Positions 35,190 through 44,521 are shown, counted from the first letter of the stretch. The stretch is DNA of 64,000 nt from Roseibium salinum (GCF_026240905.1 NZ_JAPEVI010000003.1:3410001-3474000), one strand, 5' to 3'. Made by a program: numbers and translations. The notes: generated by a model from the letters alone, not told the origin.

Positions 35190-35651
35190 ATGTTTCAGGT
35201 ACATCCGCTTCCGGCGGAAACTTTTTCTCATCTCAGCGGTCTTTCGGAGGCCGAACGCACAGAGAAGAACATTCAGGTGCATATTTCCGACGGCCGTTTT
35301 CCCTGCCGCGTCTCGCTGGCGGACGCGCCCGAGGGCGCGCGGGTCTTCCTGCTCAACTACGAGCACCAGCCGAACCAGACGCCCTATCGTTCCAGGCACG
35401 CCATCTTCGTCATGGAAGGCGCGCAGGAAAGCCATCCGGAGCCGGGGACGATTCCAGCTTCGATCTCCAGCCGCCTCCTCTCCGTGCGGGCGTTCAACAA
35501 GCGCCACGACATCATCGATGCGGAGGTGATCGACGGCAAAGAGGTTGCCGGTCTGCTCCCGGCCTACTTCGCCAGGCCGGAGGTCAACTATGTCCACCTG
35601 CATTATGCGGGCCGCGGCTGCTACGCCGCGAAGGTGACGCGCGCGCCCTGA
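35190..35651 (+). CDS. DUF1203 protein
   Basis: 153 residues of the DUF1203 family: FPCRVSLADAPEGARVFLLNYEHQ, PYRSRHAIFVMEGA and the C-terminal NYVHLHYAGRGCYA are typical. Function unknown; cytosolic, no signal or membrane segment. The ATG at 35190 follows GAGGAGA. Monocistronic. Confidence 0.9.
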   Translation: MFQVHPLPAETFSHLSGLSEAERTEKNIQVHISDGRFPCRVSLADAPEGARVFLLNYEHQPNQTPYRSRHAIFVMEGAQESHPEPGTIPASISSRLLSVRAFNKRHDIIDAEVIDGKEVAGLLPAYFARPEVNYVHLHYAGRGCYAAKVTRAP

Positions 35652-35878
35652 CGAGGAACCATCCCGGAGCGGGCCGCGTTCGGGACGAACCATGTGTCCG
35701 GGAGCCCGCTTCGACCTCACCCCGCATTTGCGATCTCAACTGGCGCCCTGTTTCCTGATAGACTGGTTCTTCCGGTGACGGACGCCTTTTGGGATTGTTG
35801 CTCCCAAATGGAAATCGCTTTCGAATGTTACTTCAGGTAGCATTCTCTAGATACGCAACCACCTGGGAGACCTGCGCC

Positions 35879-36712
35879 ATGCCCACCATCGAAGACCGCC
35901 GCGCCGCCTTCAAGGCACTGCACGAAGATCGCCGTGCCTTTCTGATGCCCAACCCGTTCGACATCGGCACGGCCCGCATCCTGGACGGTTTGCGATTCGA
36001 TGCGTTGGCGACCTCGAGCGCCGGCTATGCCTGGACGCAGGGTGTCCAGGACGCGGAAGGGATGATCAGCCGGGAGGCGGCCCTCGCCCATGCGGCCGAC
36101 ATTATCGGCGCCACCAGCCTGCCGGTGAACGGCGACCTGGAAAACGGCTTCGGCGATAGCCCGGACGACGTGGCCGAAACGGTGAAGGGCGCTATCGAGG
36201 TGGGCCTCGCCGGATGCTCGATCGAGGATTACACGACCAGGCCGAACGATCCGTACTATTCCCTGGATGTTGCCGTGGACCGGATCAAGGCGGCGGTCGA
36301 GACAAAGAACAGACTGGCACCGGATTTCGTGCTGACGGCCCGCAGCGAAGGGCCGGTCCAGACGCAGTACGAGTTCGACGAGACCATCAAGCGCCTCAAC
36401 GCTTTTGTGGAAGCGGGCGCCGACTGCGTCTATGCCCCGCAACTGAAGGACAAGGAGCAGATCGCCAAGGTGCTGTCCGCTGTCGCCGCTCCATTGAATA
36501 TCCTGGCGGGCCGCAAGAATTTTCATCTGACCCGCAAGGAACTGGGCGACATGGGGGTCGCGCGCGTGTCCATCGGCGCCGGCCTTGCCCGCATCGCCTA
36601 TGGCGCCTTCACGGCGGCGGCGGAAGACATGAAGGACAGCGGCGCCTTCGGCAGTTTCGACCGCGCACAAGGCACCCATGACTTTGAAGACTTTCTGAAA
36701 TCGCGGCTTTGA
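35879..36712 (+). CDS. Isocitrate lyase/PEP mutase superfamily protein
   Basis: 277 residues of the PEP mutase/isocitrate lyase fold. The substrate-end segment LMPNPFDIGTARILDG with ATSSAGYAW (residues 22-47), the metal-binding GDLENGFGD (near 84) and SIEDYT (near 112), then TARSEGP are typical of the oxaloacetase/carboxy-PEP-mutase-like branch. The KKCGH/KRCGH loop of isocitrate and methylisocitrate lyases is absent, so cleavage of those substrates is unlikely. ATG at 35879 with GGGAG upstream. It converges on the HTH-citrate synthase gene 24 bases away. Confidence 0.9.
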   Translation: MPTIEDRRAAFKALHEDRRAFLMPNPFDIGTARILDGLRFDALATSSAGYAWTQGVQDAEGMISREAALAHAADIIGATSLPVNGDLENGFGDSPDDVAETVKGAIEVGLAGCSIEDYTTRPNDPYYSLDVAVDRIKAAVETKNRLAPDFVLTARSEGPVQTQYEFDETIKRLNAFVEAGADCVYAPQLKDKEQIAKVLSAVAAPLNILAGRKNFHLTRKELGDMGVARVSIGAGLARIAYGAFTAAAEDMKDSGAFGSFDRAQGTHDFEDFLKSRL

Positions 36713-36736
36713 ACTGCCCGGCCATGCGGCCCCTTT

Positions 36737-37906
36737 TCATCCCGGCCGCACCCCGACATAGGCCGCGCGCGGGCGGATCTGCTCGTGGGCGGCATATTGC
36801 TCGAGCGCGTGGGCGATCCAGCCGGTGACCCGCCCGGCGCAAAAAATCATTTTTCCGGCATCCCTCGGCAGGTCGTAGGTTTTCTGCACCGCGGCCAGGG
36901 CGAAATCGATATTGGGCGACTGGCCGAAAAGGTCGTGAGCCACATTGACGACCTGCGGCAGGCGCTGAACGAAGGGGTTTCCCGTCTCCCTGCGGATAAG
37001 GATGTCCAGCAGACGGTCGGCCCGCGGGTCGCGCTTCCGGTAAACGGAGTGGCCGAAGCCGGGCAGCGTGTCGCCGCGGCCGAGCCGGTCCGCCAGAACC
37101 GCTTCGATATCCGTATCCGGCGTCACTTCCGCAAGCCAGGCCGCCACACGGTCCGAGGCCGCGCCGTGGCGCGGACCCGCAAAGGCGCCGAGGCCGGACA
37201 AGAGCGCGGCATGAAGCGGCGCCCTGGTGGAGGCCGCACAGCGCGCCGCAAAGGCGCTGGTGTTGAGTTCATGATCGGCCGAGAGCACCAGGGCCGCGCG
37301 GATGGCGTTCTTGGCGGAGGCCGAAACGCCGTACGCCTCGGCAAACTGGGTGTGGATGGGTGTCTCCACCGGGACCGTGTCCAAGAGCGCGGCGGTAGCG
37401 TAGCGCAACAGGGCCGCGCCCTTGATCTGAAGCAGCTTCGGCGCCTGGGTGTAAGCGGCCCTGTCCTGCAGGGGCCAGGCGGCCAGGGCCATCATCAGCC
37501 GATCCAGCGGCCGGAGGCCCGGCGGCAGGGCGGGCGGCTTTTCCGGTGCGCTTTCCGCAAAGGGATCCTCTTCCGAACCCCAGAGCAGGGTCGCGACGGT
37601 TTCCAGGGTCGAGTTTTCCGCAAGATCGGTCGCCAGACGGCCACGGTAGACCGGGCCATCGTCGGAAATCAGCGTCAGCTCGGTTTCCAGAACCGGGTCG
37701 CCGTTCAGCGGCCGCGTGCCGCTGTGATCCTCGGCGGCCCTGCGGCCCTTCAGGCGGCGGACATCCGCCGCATCGTAGCGGCGCCGCTTTCCGGAGCCGG
37801 CGACGGAGGAAATCAGCCCGCGGCTGACATACGCATAGAGGGTGGCCGGCTGCACGCCAAGTTCGGCGGCAGCTTCGCGGGCGGAGAGATAGATCGGCTT
37901 GGTCAT
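36737..37906 (-). CDS. Citrate synthase-family protein with N-terminal MerR-like HTH
   Basis: 389 residues. The first 60 form an excisionase/MerR-type winged helix (YLSAREAAAELGVQPATLYAYVSRGLI, then RRRYDAADVRRLKGRR). The rest is a small citrate synthase: catalytic His in LVLSADHELNTSAFAAR (near 215), second His in LPGFGHSVYRKRDPRAD (near 285), Asp in NIDFALAAV (near 338). Both active-site His and Asp are kept, so it may be enzyme and DNA-binding protein at once. It is divergent from a second, HTH-less citrate synthase; a 35-base dyad in the gap overlaps its start codon. A TTG at 37936 is an alternative start with a better ribosome-binding site. Confidence 0.9.
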   Translation of the reverse strand: MTKPIYLSAREAAAELGVQPATLYAYVSRGLISSVAGSGKRRRYDAADVRRLKGRRAAEDHSGTRPLNGDPVLETELTLISDDGPVYRGRLATDLAENSTLETVATLLWGSEEDPFAESAPEKPPALPPGLRPLDRLMMALAAWPLQDRAAYTQAPKLLQIKGAALLRYATAALLDTVPVETPIHTQFAEAYGVSASAKNAIRAALVLSADHELNTSAFAARCAASTRAPLHAALLSGLGAFAGPRHGAASDRVAAWLAEVTPDTDIEAVLADRLGRGDTLPGFGHSVYRKRDPRADRLLDILIRRETGNPFVQRLPQVVNVAHDLFGQSPNIDFALAAVQKTYDLPRDAGKMIFCAGRVTGWIAHALEQYAAHEQIRPRAAYVGVRPG

Positions 37907-37940
37907 GCATTGATTGTATTTATCAACATTGATCAATGCA
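37906..37940. promoter_or_regulatory. Dyad operator between the two citrate synthase genes
   Basis: TGCATTGAT (37906-37914) and ATCAATGCA (37932-37940) are exact reverse complements 17 bases apart. Inner ATCAA (37922-37926) and TTGAT (37929-37933) repeat the same half-site. A compact array of TTGAT/ATCAA elements in a 76-base divergent gap, touching the start codon of the HTH-citrate synthase, suggests autoregulation by that protein. Confidence 0.6.
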
Positions 37941-37982
37941 ATTTCTTCTCGCTATCTGGCGCAAAGCAGCAAGGAGACTATC

Positions 37983-39086
37983 ATGACCGAAGCGCCAAAC
38001 CCGGCACATATGACGCCGGACCCGACCGCGGGCCTGGAGGGCGTCGTCGCCGCCACAACGAGACTGAGCGATGTCGACGGCCGGAACGGCATTCTGATCC
38101 TGCGCGGCAAACGGATCGAAGAGCTTGCCGGCACGATGCCGTTCGAATCAGCGGTCCAGCATCTTTGGCAGGATCTTGATCTCGCCGGCGCCTCATCCCT
38201 GCCGCAGGCTTTCGGCGAAGCCCGCCGGGCCGCCTTTGCCGTAGTGCCTCTGCTGGAAACCGCCTCGCGGAACCTCACCGTCTTCGAACGCATCGAGTTG
38301 GGCCTTGCCGCCCTTCCGCTGACAGGCGGCCGGGGCGATGCGGTGGCAATCAGCGGCGGCCTTCCGGTGCTGCTGGCCGCATCCCACCGTATCGCCTGCG
38401 ATGCTCTTCCCATTGCCCCCGACAGCACGCTGGAGACCGCGACGGATCTCCTGCGCATGCTGACGGGCGAATTGCCGCCGGCAGCGCACGCAGACGCCCT
38501 GAACCGGTATCTGGTGACGATCCTCGATCACGGGCTGAACGCGTCGACATTCGCCGCGAGGGTCATCGGCTCCACGCAGGCGGATCTGAAACAGGCGGTT
38601 CTCGGGGCGATGGGCGCCCTGAGCGGGCCGCTGCATGGCGGGGCGCCGGGTCCGGTGCTCGACATGATCGACGCCATCGGCCGTCCGGAGAATGCGGAAA
38701 GCTGGATTACGGCCGCGCTTGCCCGCAAGGAACGCCTGATGGGCTTCGGCCACCGGATTTACCGCACCCGGGATCCGCGCGCGGACGTGCTCACGGCCGG
38801 CTTGCGCCTGCTTGGGCCGGACAATCCCAAGGTCCGCCTTGCGGAGGAGATCGAGGCTGCCGCCCTTGCGGCGCTGAAACGGGCAAAGCCCGACCGGCCG
38901 CTCGACACGAATGTGGAGTTCTACACGGCGGTCCTGCTCGACGCGATCGGCGTCGACCGCTCGCTGTTCACCCCTCTCTTCGCCGCCGGCCGCACGCCGG
39001 GCTGGTGTGCCCATGTGCTGGAACAGCAGCAAAGCGGCAAACTGATCCGGCCGTCGTCACGCTATGTGGGGCCGACGCCGGCATAG
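37983..39086 (+). CDS. Citrate synthase-family protein without HTH
   Basis: 367 residues, small dimeric citrate/methylcitrate synthase type. LEGVVAATTRLSDVDGRNGILILRGKRIEEL opens the fold (residues 15-50). Catalytic His in VTILDHGLNASTFAAR (near 182) and His in MGFGHRIYRTRDPRAD (near 255). At the catalytic Asp position it reads NVEFYTAVLL, with Glu in place of the usual Asp, which could alter activity. AAGGAG precedes the ATG at 37983. The paired divergent homologue carries a DNA-binding domain, and the two may form a heteromer. Confidence 0.9.
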   Translation: MTEAPNPAHMTPDPTAGLEGVVAATTRLSDVDGRNGILILRGKRIEELAGTMPFESAVQHLWQDLDLAGASSLPQAFGEARRAAFAVVPLLETASRNLTVFERIELGLAALPLTGGRGDAVAISGGLPVLLAASHRIACDALPIAPDSTLETATDLLRMLTGELPPAAHADALNRYLVTILDHGLNASTFAARVIGSTQADLKQAVLGAMGALSGPLHGGAPGPVLDMIDAIGRPENAESWITAALARKERLMGFGHRIYRTRDPRADVLTAGLRLLGPDNPKVRLAEEIEAAALAALKRAKPDRPLDTNVEFYTAVLLDAIGVDRSLFTPLFAAGRTPGWCAHVLEQQQSGKLIRPSSRYVGPTPA

Positions 39087-39170
39087 CGGCGGGCCGAAGC
39101 AGGGACCGCCCCGGGCGACACATGCCCGGGCGGGCGGTTTTGGCGGGTAGAGGGCGGTAGCGGTTTTCCC

Positions 39171-39908
39171 TCAACCCGCTGTCTCGGCTTCGCGCACGGC
39201 AAGCTCGATTTCCTCGACCAGTCCGCTGTCCAGGTCCAGCCGGGCGGCGAGCATCTGCAGGTAGGCCTTTTCCGCCGGATGGTCCGGATCGATGGCGAGG
39301 CGGGAGGCGGCATAAAGTTCCGCGGCCGTTTCCTCGCAGGTGGCGCTGGCGACGACCCTGTCGAGGTCGAGCGGCGCGCGCAGTTCGTCCATCAGGAAGG
39401 CCTTGGCTTCGCTGTCGAGGCCGGCTTCATCGATCCTGGCAAAGATCCGGTCCTGCTCGTCGCGGTCGATGTTACCGTCCGCCTTGGCTGCCGAAATCAT
39501 GGCCGTCAGCAGGGCCAGGGCGAACTGGTTTTCGCCGCCGGGCTGGCGGGCCGGGTCGAAGGCGGTGCCGCGCGGAGCTTCCACCGGGATCGGCTCATCT
39601 TCCGGATAATGCGGCCTTGGCTGGTTCTGCTGGTTGGCGCGGTGTCCCTGGTAGGCCTTGTAGGCAAGGCCCGCCACAAGCGCGAGGCCGCCGTAAGTTA
39701 CCGCCTTCTTGCCGATCTTCCGGCCGGTCCTGGTGCCGAGCATCAGGCCGGCAAGGCCGCCCAGCGCCAACCCGCCGCCCTGTGACGACAAGAGATCCTT
39801 GCCCTGGGACAGCAGGTCCCCCGACCGGCCCTGCCCGCCCCGGCCGCCGTACTGACCTCCGGCCTGGCCGCCCAGAAACTGATCCAGCAAAGATTTTGCG
39901 TCAAACAT
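39171..39908 (-). CDS. TerB-like/DUF533 (YebE-type) inner-membrane protein
   Basis: 245 residues. A Gly/Gln-rich N-terminus (residues 10-45), a hydrophobic glycine-zipper-like segment GGLALGGLAGLMLGTRTGRKIGKKAVTYGGLALVAGLAYKAYQG (45-88), then a TerB-fold domain (about 125-240, ALLTAMISAAKADGNIDRDEQDRIF and ALYAASRLAIDPDHPAEKAYL-type repeats). Family function is unknown. The ATG at 39908 has AAGGAG eight bases upstream. Acidic pairs in the TerB fold may bind metal ions. Confidence 0.88.
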   Translation of the reverse strand: MFDAKSLLDQFLGGQAGGQYGGRGGQGRSGDLLSQGKDLLSSQGGGLALGGLAGLMLGTRTGRKIGKKAVTYGGLALVAGLAYKAYQGHRANQQNQPRPHYPEDEPIPVEAPRGTAFDPARQPGGENQFALALLTAMISAAKADGNIDRDEQDRIFARIDEAGLDSEAKAFLMDELRAPLDLDRVVASATCEETAAELYAASRLAIDPDHPAEKAYLQMLAARLDLDSGLVEEIELAVREAETAG

Positions 39909-40050
39909 GTCCGGCTCCTTAAAAAGGCCCTGAAACGGGCAAAGTCGTTCTATCAGATGGGATCTTATGACCACGCTGCAAGTTCGCGTTACAAATGCGT
40001 CCATTCCGGCGGCCCGGAACTTTGCCTGCGCGACCTATGCGAGGACCGTC

Positions 40051-40590
40051 TTGAAACTCAAAACTCCAGTCCGGCAGCTCGTTCTGTGGTGCTGCCTCGT
40101 CCCGGTGATTTCGGGAGGCTCACCCGTCAACGCCCTCTCGCTCAATGATGAATCGGACACCTACCGGAAAATCTGGCGCGAGGATCTCGTGGACGCCTAT
40201 GCCGAAACCCTGGCGGCCGCCGGCGAAAGCACGACCGGAAACTTCTTCATCTTCAGCATCAAGGGCTGCTCGCCCGACGATGCCCCCGACCAGCAACTTT
40301 ATATCCACTCCGTGCAGGACCGAGGTCTGCCGCGCGGCAGCGAATTTCCGACTTTCGTGCTCACCACAGGCAGCGATCCGGAAAAGGCGAGTCTTGCCTA
40401 CAAGACCTATGCGGGAAAACGCATTTATCTTTCCAACATGATCAGCTGCGAGAAGACCAGGTGCCTCCTGTCGGCGAAGAAGGGCTTCTCCGACATCTGC
40501 CTTGCCGACACGTTCGGAAACCCGGCCCCGGATCTTCCCGGCTTGCGCAAGGATTTCTGGACGGACCTGCTGGGTGTACTGGGACTCTGA
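40051..40590 (+). CDS. Secreted protein of unknown function
   Basis: A TTG start at 40051 with GAGGA five bases upstream gives 179 residues with a signal-like N-terminus (LKLKTPVRQLVLWCCLVPVISGGSPVNA). The mature part has four cysteines (KGC, ISCEKTRC, DIC) likely to form disulfides in the periplasm. I do not recognise the family. An ATG at 39967 in the same frame would put a non-signal extension before the hydrophobic segment and is less likely. The last 30 residues (DFWTDLLGVLGL) are amphipathic. Confidence 0.6.
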   Translation: MKLKTPVRQLVLWCCLVPVISGGSPVNALSLNDESDTYRKIWREDLVDAYAETLAAAGESTTGNFFIFSIKGCSPDDAPDQQLYIHSVQDRGLPRGSEFPTFVLTTGSDPEKASLAYKTYAGKRIYLSNMISCEKTRCLLSAKKGFSDICLADTFGNPAPDLPGLRKDFWTDLLGVLGL

Positions 40591-40646
40591 AAGTTCCCTC
40601 CCCGGTCGTACCCGGCCAATCACCGCAGGCGACCAGGCACTTCACC

Positions 40647-41669
40647 TCAATCTTCAGCCCCGTTCTCGGAAATCGGCCGGGCATAGTCGGGGATCCTGAA
40701 GCGGCGGCGGTAGTCGCCGGGAGAGATGCCTGTCAGGCGCCGGAACAGGCGGCTGAACGAGGAGGCATCCTCGTAGCCGACCTCGCGGCCGATCGCATCT
40801 ACCGGCGCGGAGCCGGTCTCGAGCATCTGCTTTGCCTCCTCGATGCGCAGCGCCTGAACGTAGGCCAGCGGAGAATAGCCGGTGGCCGCCTTGAAGCGGC
40901 GGTCGAACGTGCGCTTGGGCAGGCCCGATACGCGCGCCACTTCGTTGACCACGTCGGCGCGCTCGTAGTTCTGTGCAATCCAGGTCTGGCATTTGAGAAT
41001 GACGGCGTCGGCATGGACGACATTGACCGCCATCGAGGCATAGGGGAGCTGTCCGTCGCGGTGCCACTGGTAGAGGAAGAACCTGGACATGCGGATCGCT
41101 TCCTTGCCGCTCCCATAGCGGGCGATCAGGAGCAGTGCGAGGTCCTGCCATGACGAAGCACCGCCGCAGGAGATGATGTTGTGGCCCTCGCCGGATTGGA
41201 CCAGGATACGGTCCTCATGCAGGCGGACGTCGGGGAACTCCTGGCGGAACACCGGCACATGGCTCCAGTGCGTCGTCGACTCGCGCCCCGAGAGCAGACC
41301 CGCCGCAGCCAGGACCAGTGAACCGCCACAGGCGGAACAAATCAGCGCGCCCTTTTCGTGCATCTTCGCAACCCAGTCGATGACCCGGCGATCGAGGGCG
41401 TGAAGCTCCTCGGGCGTCGACACCACGGGGTTCGGCACGAAGACGATATCGGTCTCCTCGATGTCGTCGATCGAGTCCTGCGGAATGATGCTGACGCCGG
41501 TGATGAGTTCGAGCGGTCCGTGCTCGGCCGCGACAATGCGCGGCTCGAAGAGCGGCTCGTCCGGGGGATTATTCGAAAACTTTCCCGCCGCCCAGAGCGT
41601 ATCGAAAACGCCGTAGATGATCGACGGGTCGCACTCCCGAAAGACCACGATGCTGACGCGCTTCGGCAC
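40647..41669 (-). CDS. GlxA-family AraC-type transcriptional regulator
   Basis: 340 residues: an N-terminal DJ-1/PfpI-like domain (residues 5-180, with the nucleophile-elbow-like ICSACGGSLVLAAAGLLSG) and a C-terminal AraC double HTH (about 225-325, DVVNEVARVSGLPKRTFDRRFKAATGYSP and VGYEDASSFSRLFRRLTGISP). GlxA-type proteins typically control catabolism of quaternary amines, arginine or similar nitrogen compounds. The GTG at 41669 with GGAGGG seven bases upstream is preferred over a TTG at 41693. Divergent from a methyltransferase gene, which may be its target. Confidence 0.9.
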   Translation of the reverse strand: MPKRVSIVVFRECDPSIIYGVFDTLWAAGKFSNNPPDEPLFEPRIVAAEHGPLELITGVSIIPQDSIDDIEETDIVFVPNPVVSTPEELHALDRRVIDWVAKMHEKGALICSACGGSLVLAAAGLLSGRESTTHWSHVPVFRQEFPDVRLHEDRILVQSGEGHNIISCGGASSWQDLALLLIARYGSGKEAIRMSRFFLYQWHRDGQLPYASMAVNVVHADAVILKCQTWIAQNYERADVVNEVARVSGLPKRTFDRRFKAATGYSPLAYVQALRIEEAKQMLETGSAPVDAIGREVGYEDASSFSRLFRRLTGISPGDYRRRFRIPDYARPISENGAED

Positions 41670-41842
41670 CGTTTGCCCTCCTGATTGGCCCAACTCGCAC
41701 GGTTCCGGCCATTCTGCCTCTCTCGCACCCGCCGCGCCACGTCTAATTTCGCGCCCGATGTGTCAACGGCACGGCCGCATCCCGAAAAGACACTGAAAGA
41801 CGGAAGCCGGCCTCAGATCCCCTGAGCGTCCGGACAGCAGAC

Positions 41843-42928
41843 ATGGACAAGAACATGCATACCCACCACGATCCAATCGATACCGCGAAGCTCGAAGCGC
41901 TGGTCGCACGCGCGGTCGGCGACCTTTCCGCCGGCTATGGCGGCGTCATGGTCAGCCTTGGCAACCGGCTCGGCCTCTACAAGGCGATGGCCGGCGCCGG
42001 GCCGCTCAGCGCAGGCGAACTCGCCGCCCGCGCCGACTGTGCCGAACGTTATGTGCGCGAATGGCTCAACTCGCAGGTGGCGGGCGATTACATCGCCTAC
42101 CACGCGAACAGCGATACCTACGAGATGACGCCCGAACAGGCGATGGTCCTCGCCAATGAGGACAGCCCCGTTTTCCTTCCAACCGCCTGGGCCGTTCCCG
42201 CATCCATGTGGGCCGACGAGGAAAAGGCGCTGGAGGCCTTCCGGACCGGAAACGGCATTCCCTGGGGCGACCATGACGGACGGCTCGCCTGCGGCGTCGC
42301 CGCCTTCTACCGCAATGGCTACAAGGCCAGTCTCGTCTCCGAATGGCTGCCGGCAGTCGAGGGCGTGGCGGAAAAGCTCACGGCGGGCGGCCTTGTGGCC
42401 GATATCGGCTGCGGGCACGGCCATTCAACCATGCTGATGGCGCAGGCCTTCCCGGCCTCACGTTTCCACGGTTTCGACAGCCACCAGGAATCGCTGGCGG
42501 AAGCCCGGAAGATCTCCGCCGATGCCGGGCTTTCCGAGCGCGCGACATTTGCGGCGGCGCGGGCCGACGACTATCCCGGCACCGGCTACGACCTGATCTG
42601 CTTCTTCGATGCGCTGCATGACATGGGCGATCCGGTCGCGGTGGCAAGGCATGCGGCCAAGGCGTTGGCACCCGACGGCACGGTGATGCTGGTCGAGCCT
42701 TTCGCCAACGACCGGGTCGAGGACAATATTTCGCCCGTGGCCAGGATGTACTACGCGGCCTCAACGACCATCTGCTGCGCCCACGCGATCTCCGATGGCG
42801 GCCACCTTGTGCTCGGCGCACAGGCCGGTGAGGCACGACTGGCGGACGTGTTCCGCAAGGCCGGGTTCACCCGGTTCCGCCGTGCATTCGAAACGCCGTT
42901 CAACCTGGTTCTGGAAGCGCGGCTGTAA
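41843..42928 (+). CDS. Class I SAM-dependent methyltransferase with winged-helix N-terminus
   Basis: 361 residues. The N-terminal 110 residues form a dimerisation winged helix (GNRLGLYKAMAGAGPLSAGELAARADCAERYVREWLNSQVAGDYI) of the O-methyltransferase type. The Rossmann methyltransferase domain has motif I VADIGCGHGHSTMLMA near 187-202, DSHQESLAEAR, and FFDALHDMGDPVAVARHAAKALAPDGTVMLVEP. The pattern resembles small-molecule methyltransferases; the substrate is unknown. Divergent from the GlxA-type regulator with a 173-base gap. An alternative ATG is four codons in (41855). Confidence 0.88.
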   Translation: MDKNMHTHHDPIDTAKLEALVARAVGDLSAGYGGVMVSLGNRLGLYKAMAGAGPLSAGELAARADCAERYVREWLNSQVAGDYIAYHANSDTYEMTPEQAMVLANEDSPVFLPTAWAVPASMWADEEKALEAFRTGNGIPWGDHDGRLACGVAAFYRNGYKASLVSEWLPAVEGVAEKLTAGGLVADIGCGHGHSTMLMAQAFPASRFHGFDSHQESLAEARKISADAGLSERATFAAARADDYPGTGYDLICFFDALHDMGDPVAVARHAAKALAPDGTVMLVEPFANDRVEDNISPVARMYYAASTTICCAHAISDGGHLVLGAQAGEARLADVFRKAGFTRFRRAFETPFNLVLEARL

Positions 42929-43045
42929 CAGCGAAAAACGGGTTGGCCCGACCGGGCTGACGGTCAGGGGGCGGTGCGGGTTCTGCGCCGCCCTCACGGC
43001 TTCCGGCCCATCTGACCCGGCTTATTCAAGGATACGAGTTTCAAG

Positions 43046-44521
43046 ATGTCTCTGACACTTCAAGAATTTTCATCCGGCTCCGGCGCCCCTTGGCGCCTCC
43101 GCCTGGAGGAAGGGCGCGCGCTCATCAGGCTGGCAGTGCCGATCATGCTGATCGCACTCGTCAACATGGGCATGAGCATAACCGACACGGTCATGGTTTC
43201 CGCGCAGTTCGGCACGCGGGCGCTGGCGGCGGTTGCCGTCGGCAGCGACCTCTACTCCATATTCTTCTACCTGAGCGCCGGCGTCCTGGCGGGCATCGCG
43301 CCGTTCTACACGGCAGCAGTGACACGCACCGACGCGCACGAGCGTGCGCGGCTCGAGCGGATCGGATGGGCGATCGTGGCCCTGCTGGCGGCGTTCACGG
43401 TTCCGCTGGTCTGGTTCGCGCCCTCGTGGCTCAACGTCTTCGGCATCGATCCATCCCTGCTCGATCAGAGCCAGGGCTACACGCGCGCCATGGCCCTGAC
43501 GCTCGTCCCGATGCTCGGCGTGATGCTCTACCGCACGGTCCTGACGGCCGCCGAGAAGCCGAAAGTCTTTTTGAAAGTCACGCTTGCCATGCTGCCGCTG
43601 AACGGGCTGGCAAATCATGTCTTCATGACCGGTGCCGGCCCTATCCCCGCCATGGGGCCAGCCGGAGCCGGCGTCTCTTCGCTGCTCGTTTCCGCCGTGA
43701 GCCTCGCCGTCCTCGTCACCGTCGCCCGCCGCGTCTCGCCCCCCGCGCCCGCGTTGATCGACGCGCGGCCCGATTGGCGCAGGATCGGTGCGATTCTGCG
43801 GGTCGGCGTGCCGATCGGGCTTACCACCGTCACCGAGATAGGCATCTTCCTCGCCGCGACCGTCTACGCGGCGCGCCTTGGCGCCGCGGACGTTGCCGCG
43901 CACACGCTGACACTGCGGACCGCAGGCGTGGTCTACGCGCTGCCCGCAGCGCTTCTGCAGGCGTCCATGGTGCGCATGGCGCGCGCCGACAGCCTTGGCG
44001 ACCGGAATACCGGCCAGGCGGTGGTCGCGGCCAGCCTCGGACTGTCGCTTGTCTCCGGCACCATGATCCTGCTGCTGGTTGTCGCCGGGGCGGGGCCGCT
44101 CGCTGACGCCCTCCTCGACGACAGCGCGGCAGGCCGCGCGGCTGCCGGCATCCTGCTCAATCTGCTGATCATGCTCGGGGTGATGGAGTTCATCATCAAT
44201 CCCGGCATGGCCGCCGCCGGCATTCTGCGAGGGCGCAAGGATACCCGCGCGCCCATGGTCTATGCGCTCTTCGGATACTGGGCGGTCAGTGCCCCGCTTG
44301 GCATCTACCTTTGCGAGGTGCAGCAAGCCGGCGTCACCGGCATCTGGATCGGCCTTGCCGCGGGCACGCTCGTGACAACGGTCCTGACGCTCTCCCGGCT
44401 TGCCGGGATACGTCTGCCAGGCATCGCACCGGCATTGCCCCGCCCCTCGCCTCAAAACACGGCCCAACCGCCGCGTCGTGGAGACATTCCCGCCGGTCGG
44501 CCAGAAGCAGGAAGGGCCTGA
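43046..44521 (+). CDS. MATE-family multidrug/drug:sodium antiporter
   Basis: 491 residues and twelve hydrophobic segments. Two MatE repeats: LAVPIMLIALVNMGMSITDTVMVSAQFGTRALAAVAVGSD near residues 30-70 and the matching RVGVPIGLTTVTEIGIFLAATVYAARLGAADVAAHTLTL near 250-290. It exports cationic drugs or metabolites using an ion gradient. The C-terminal tail (about 25 residues) is proline- and arginine-rich and of doubtful structure. It follows the methyltransferase by 117 bases and may be transcribed with it. Confidence 0.93.
   Translation: MSLTLQEFSSGSGAPWRLRLEEGRALIRLAVPIMLIALVNMGMSITDTVMVSAQFGTRALAAVAVGSDLYSIFFYLSAGVLAGIAPFYTAAVTRTDAHERARLERIGWAIVALLAAFTVPLVWFAPSWLNVFGIDPSLLDQSQGYTRAMALTLVPMLGVMLYRTVLTAAEKPKVFLKVTLAMLPLNGLANHVFMTGAGPIPAMGPAGAGVSSLLVSAVSLAVLVTVARRVSPPAPALIDARPDWRRIGAILRVGVPIGLTTVTEIGIFLAATVYAARLGAADVAAHTLTLRTAGVVYALPAALLQASMVRMARADSLGDRNTGQAVVAASLGLSLVSGTMILLLVVAGAGPLADALLDDSAAGRAAAGILLNLLIMLGVMEFIINPGMAAAGILRGRKDTRAPMVYALFGYWAVSAPLGIYLCEVQQAGVTGIWIGLAAGTLVTTVLTLSRLAGIRLPGIAPALPRPSPQNTAQPPRRGDIPAGRPEAGRA

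Noticed and set aside
39967..40050. ATG at 39967 as start of the secreted unknown protein
   Set aside because: It adds 28 residues before the signal peptide; TTG 40051 has a better ribosome-binding site and starts the signal directly.
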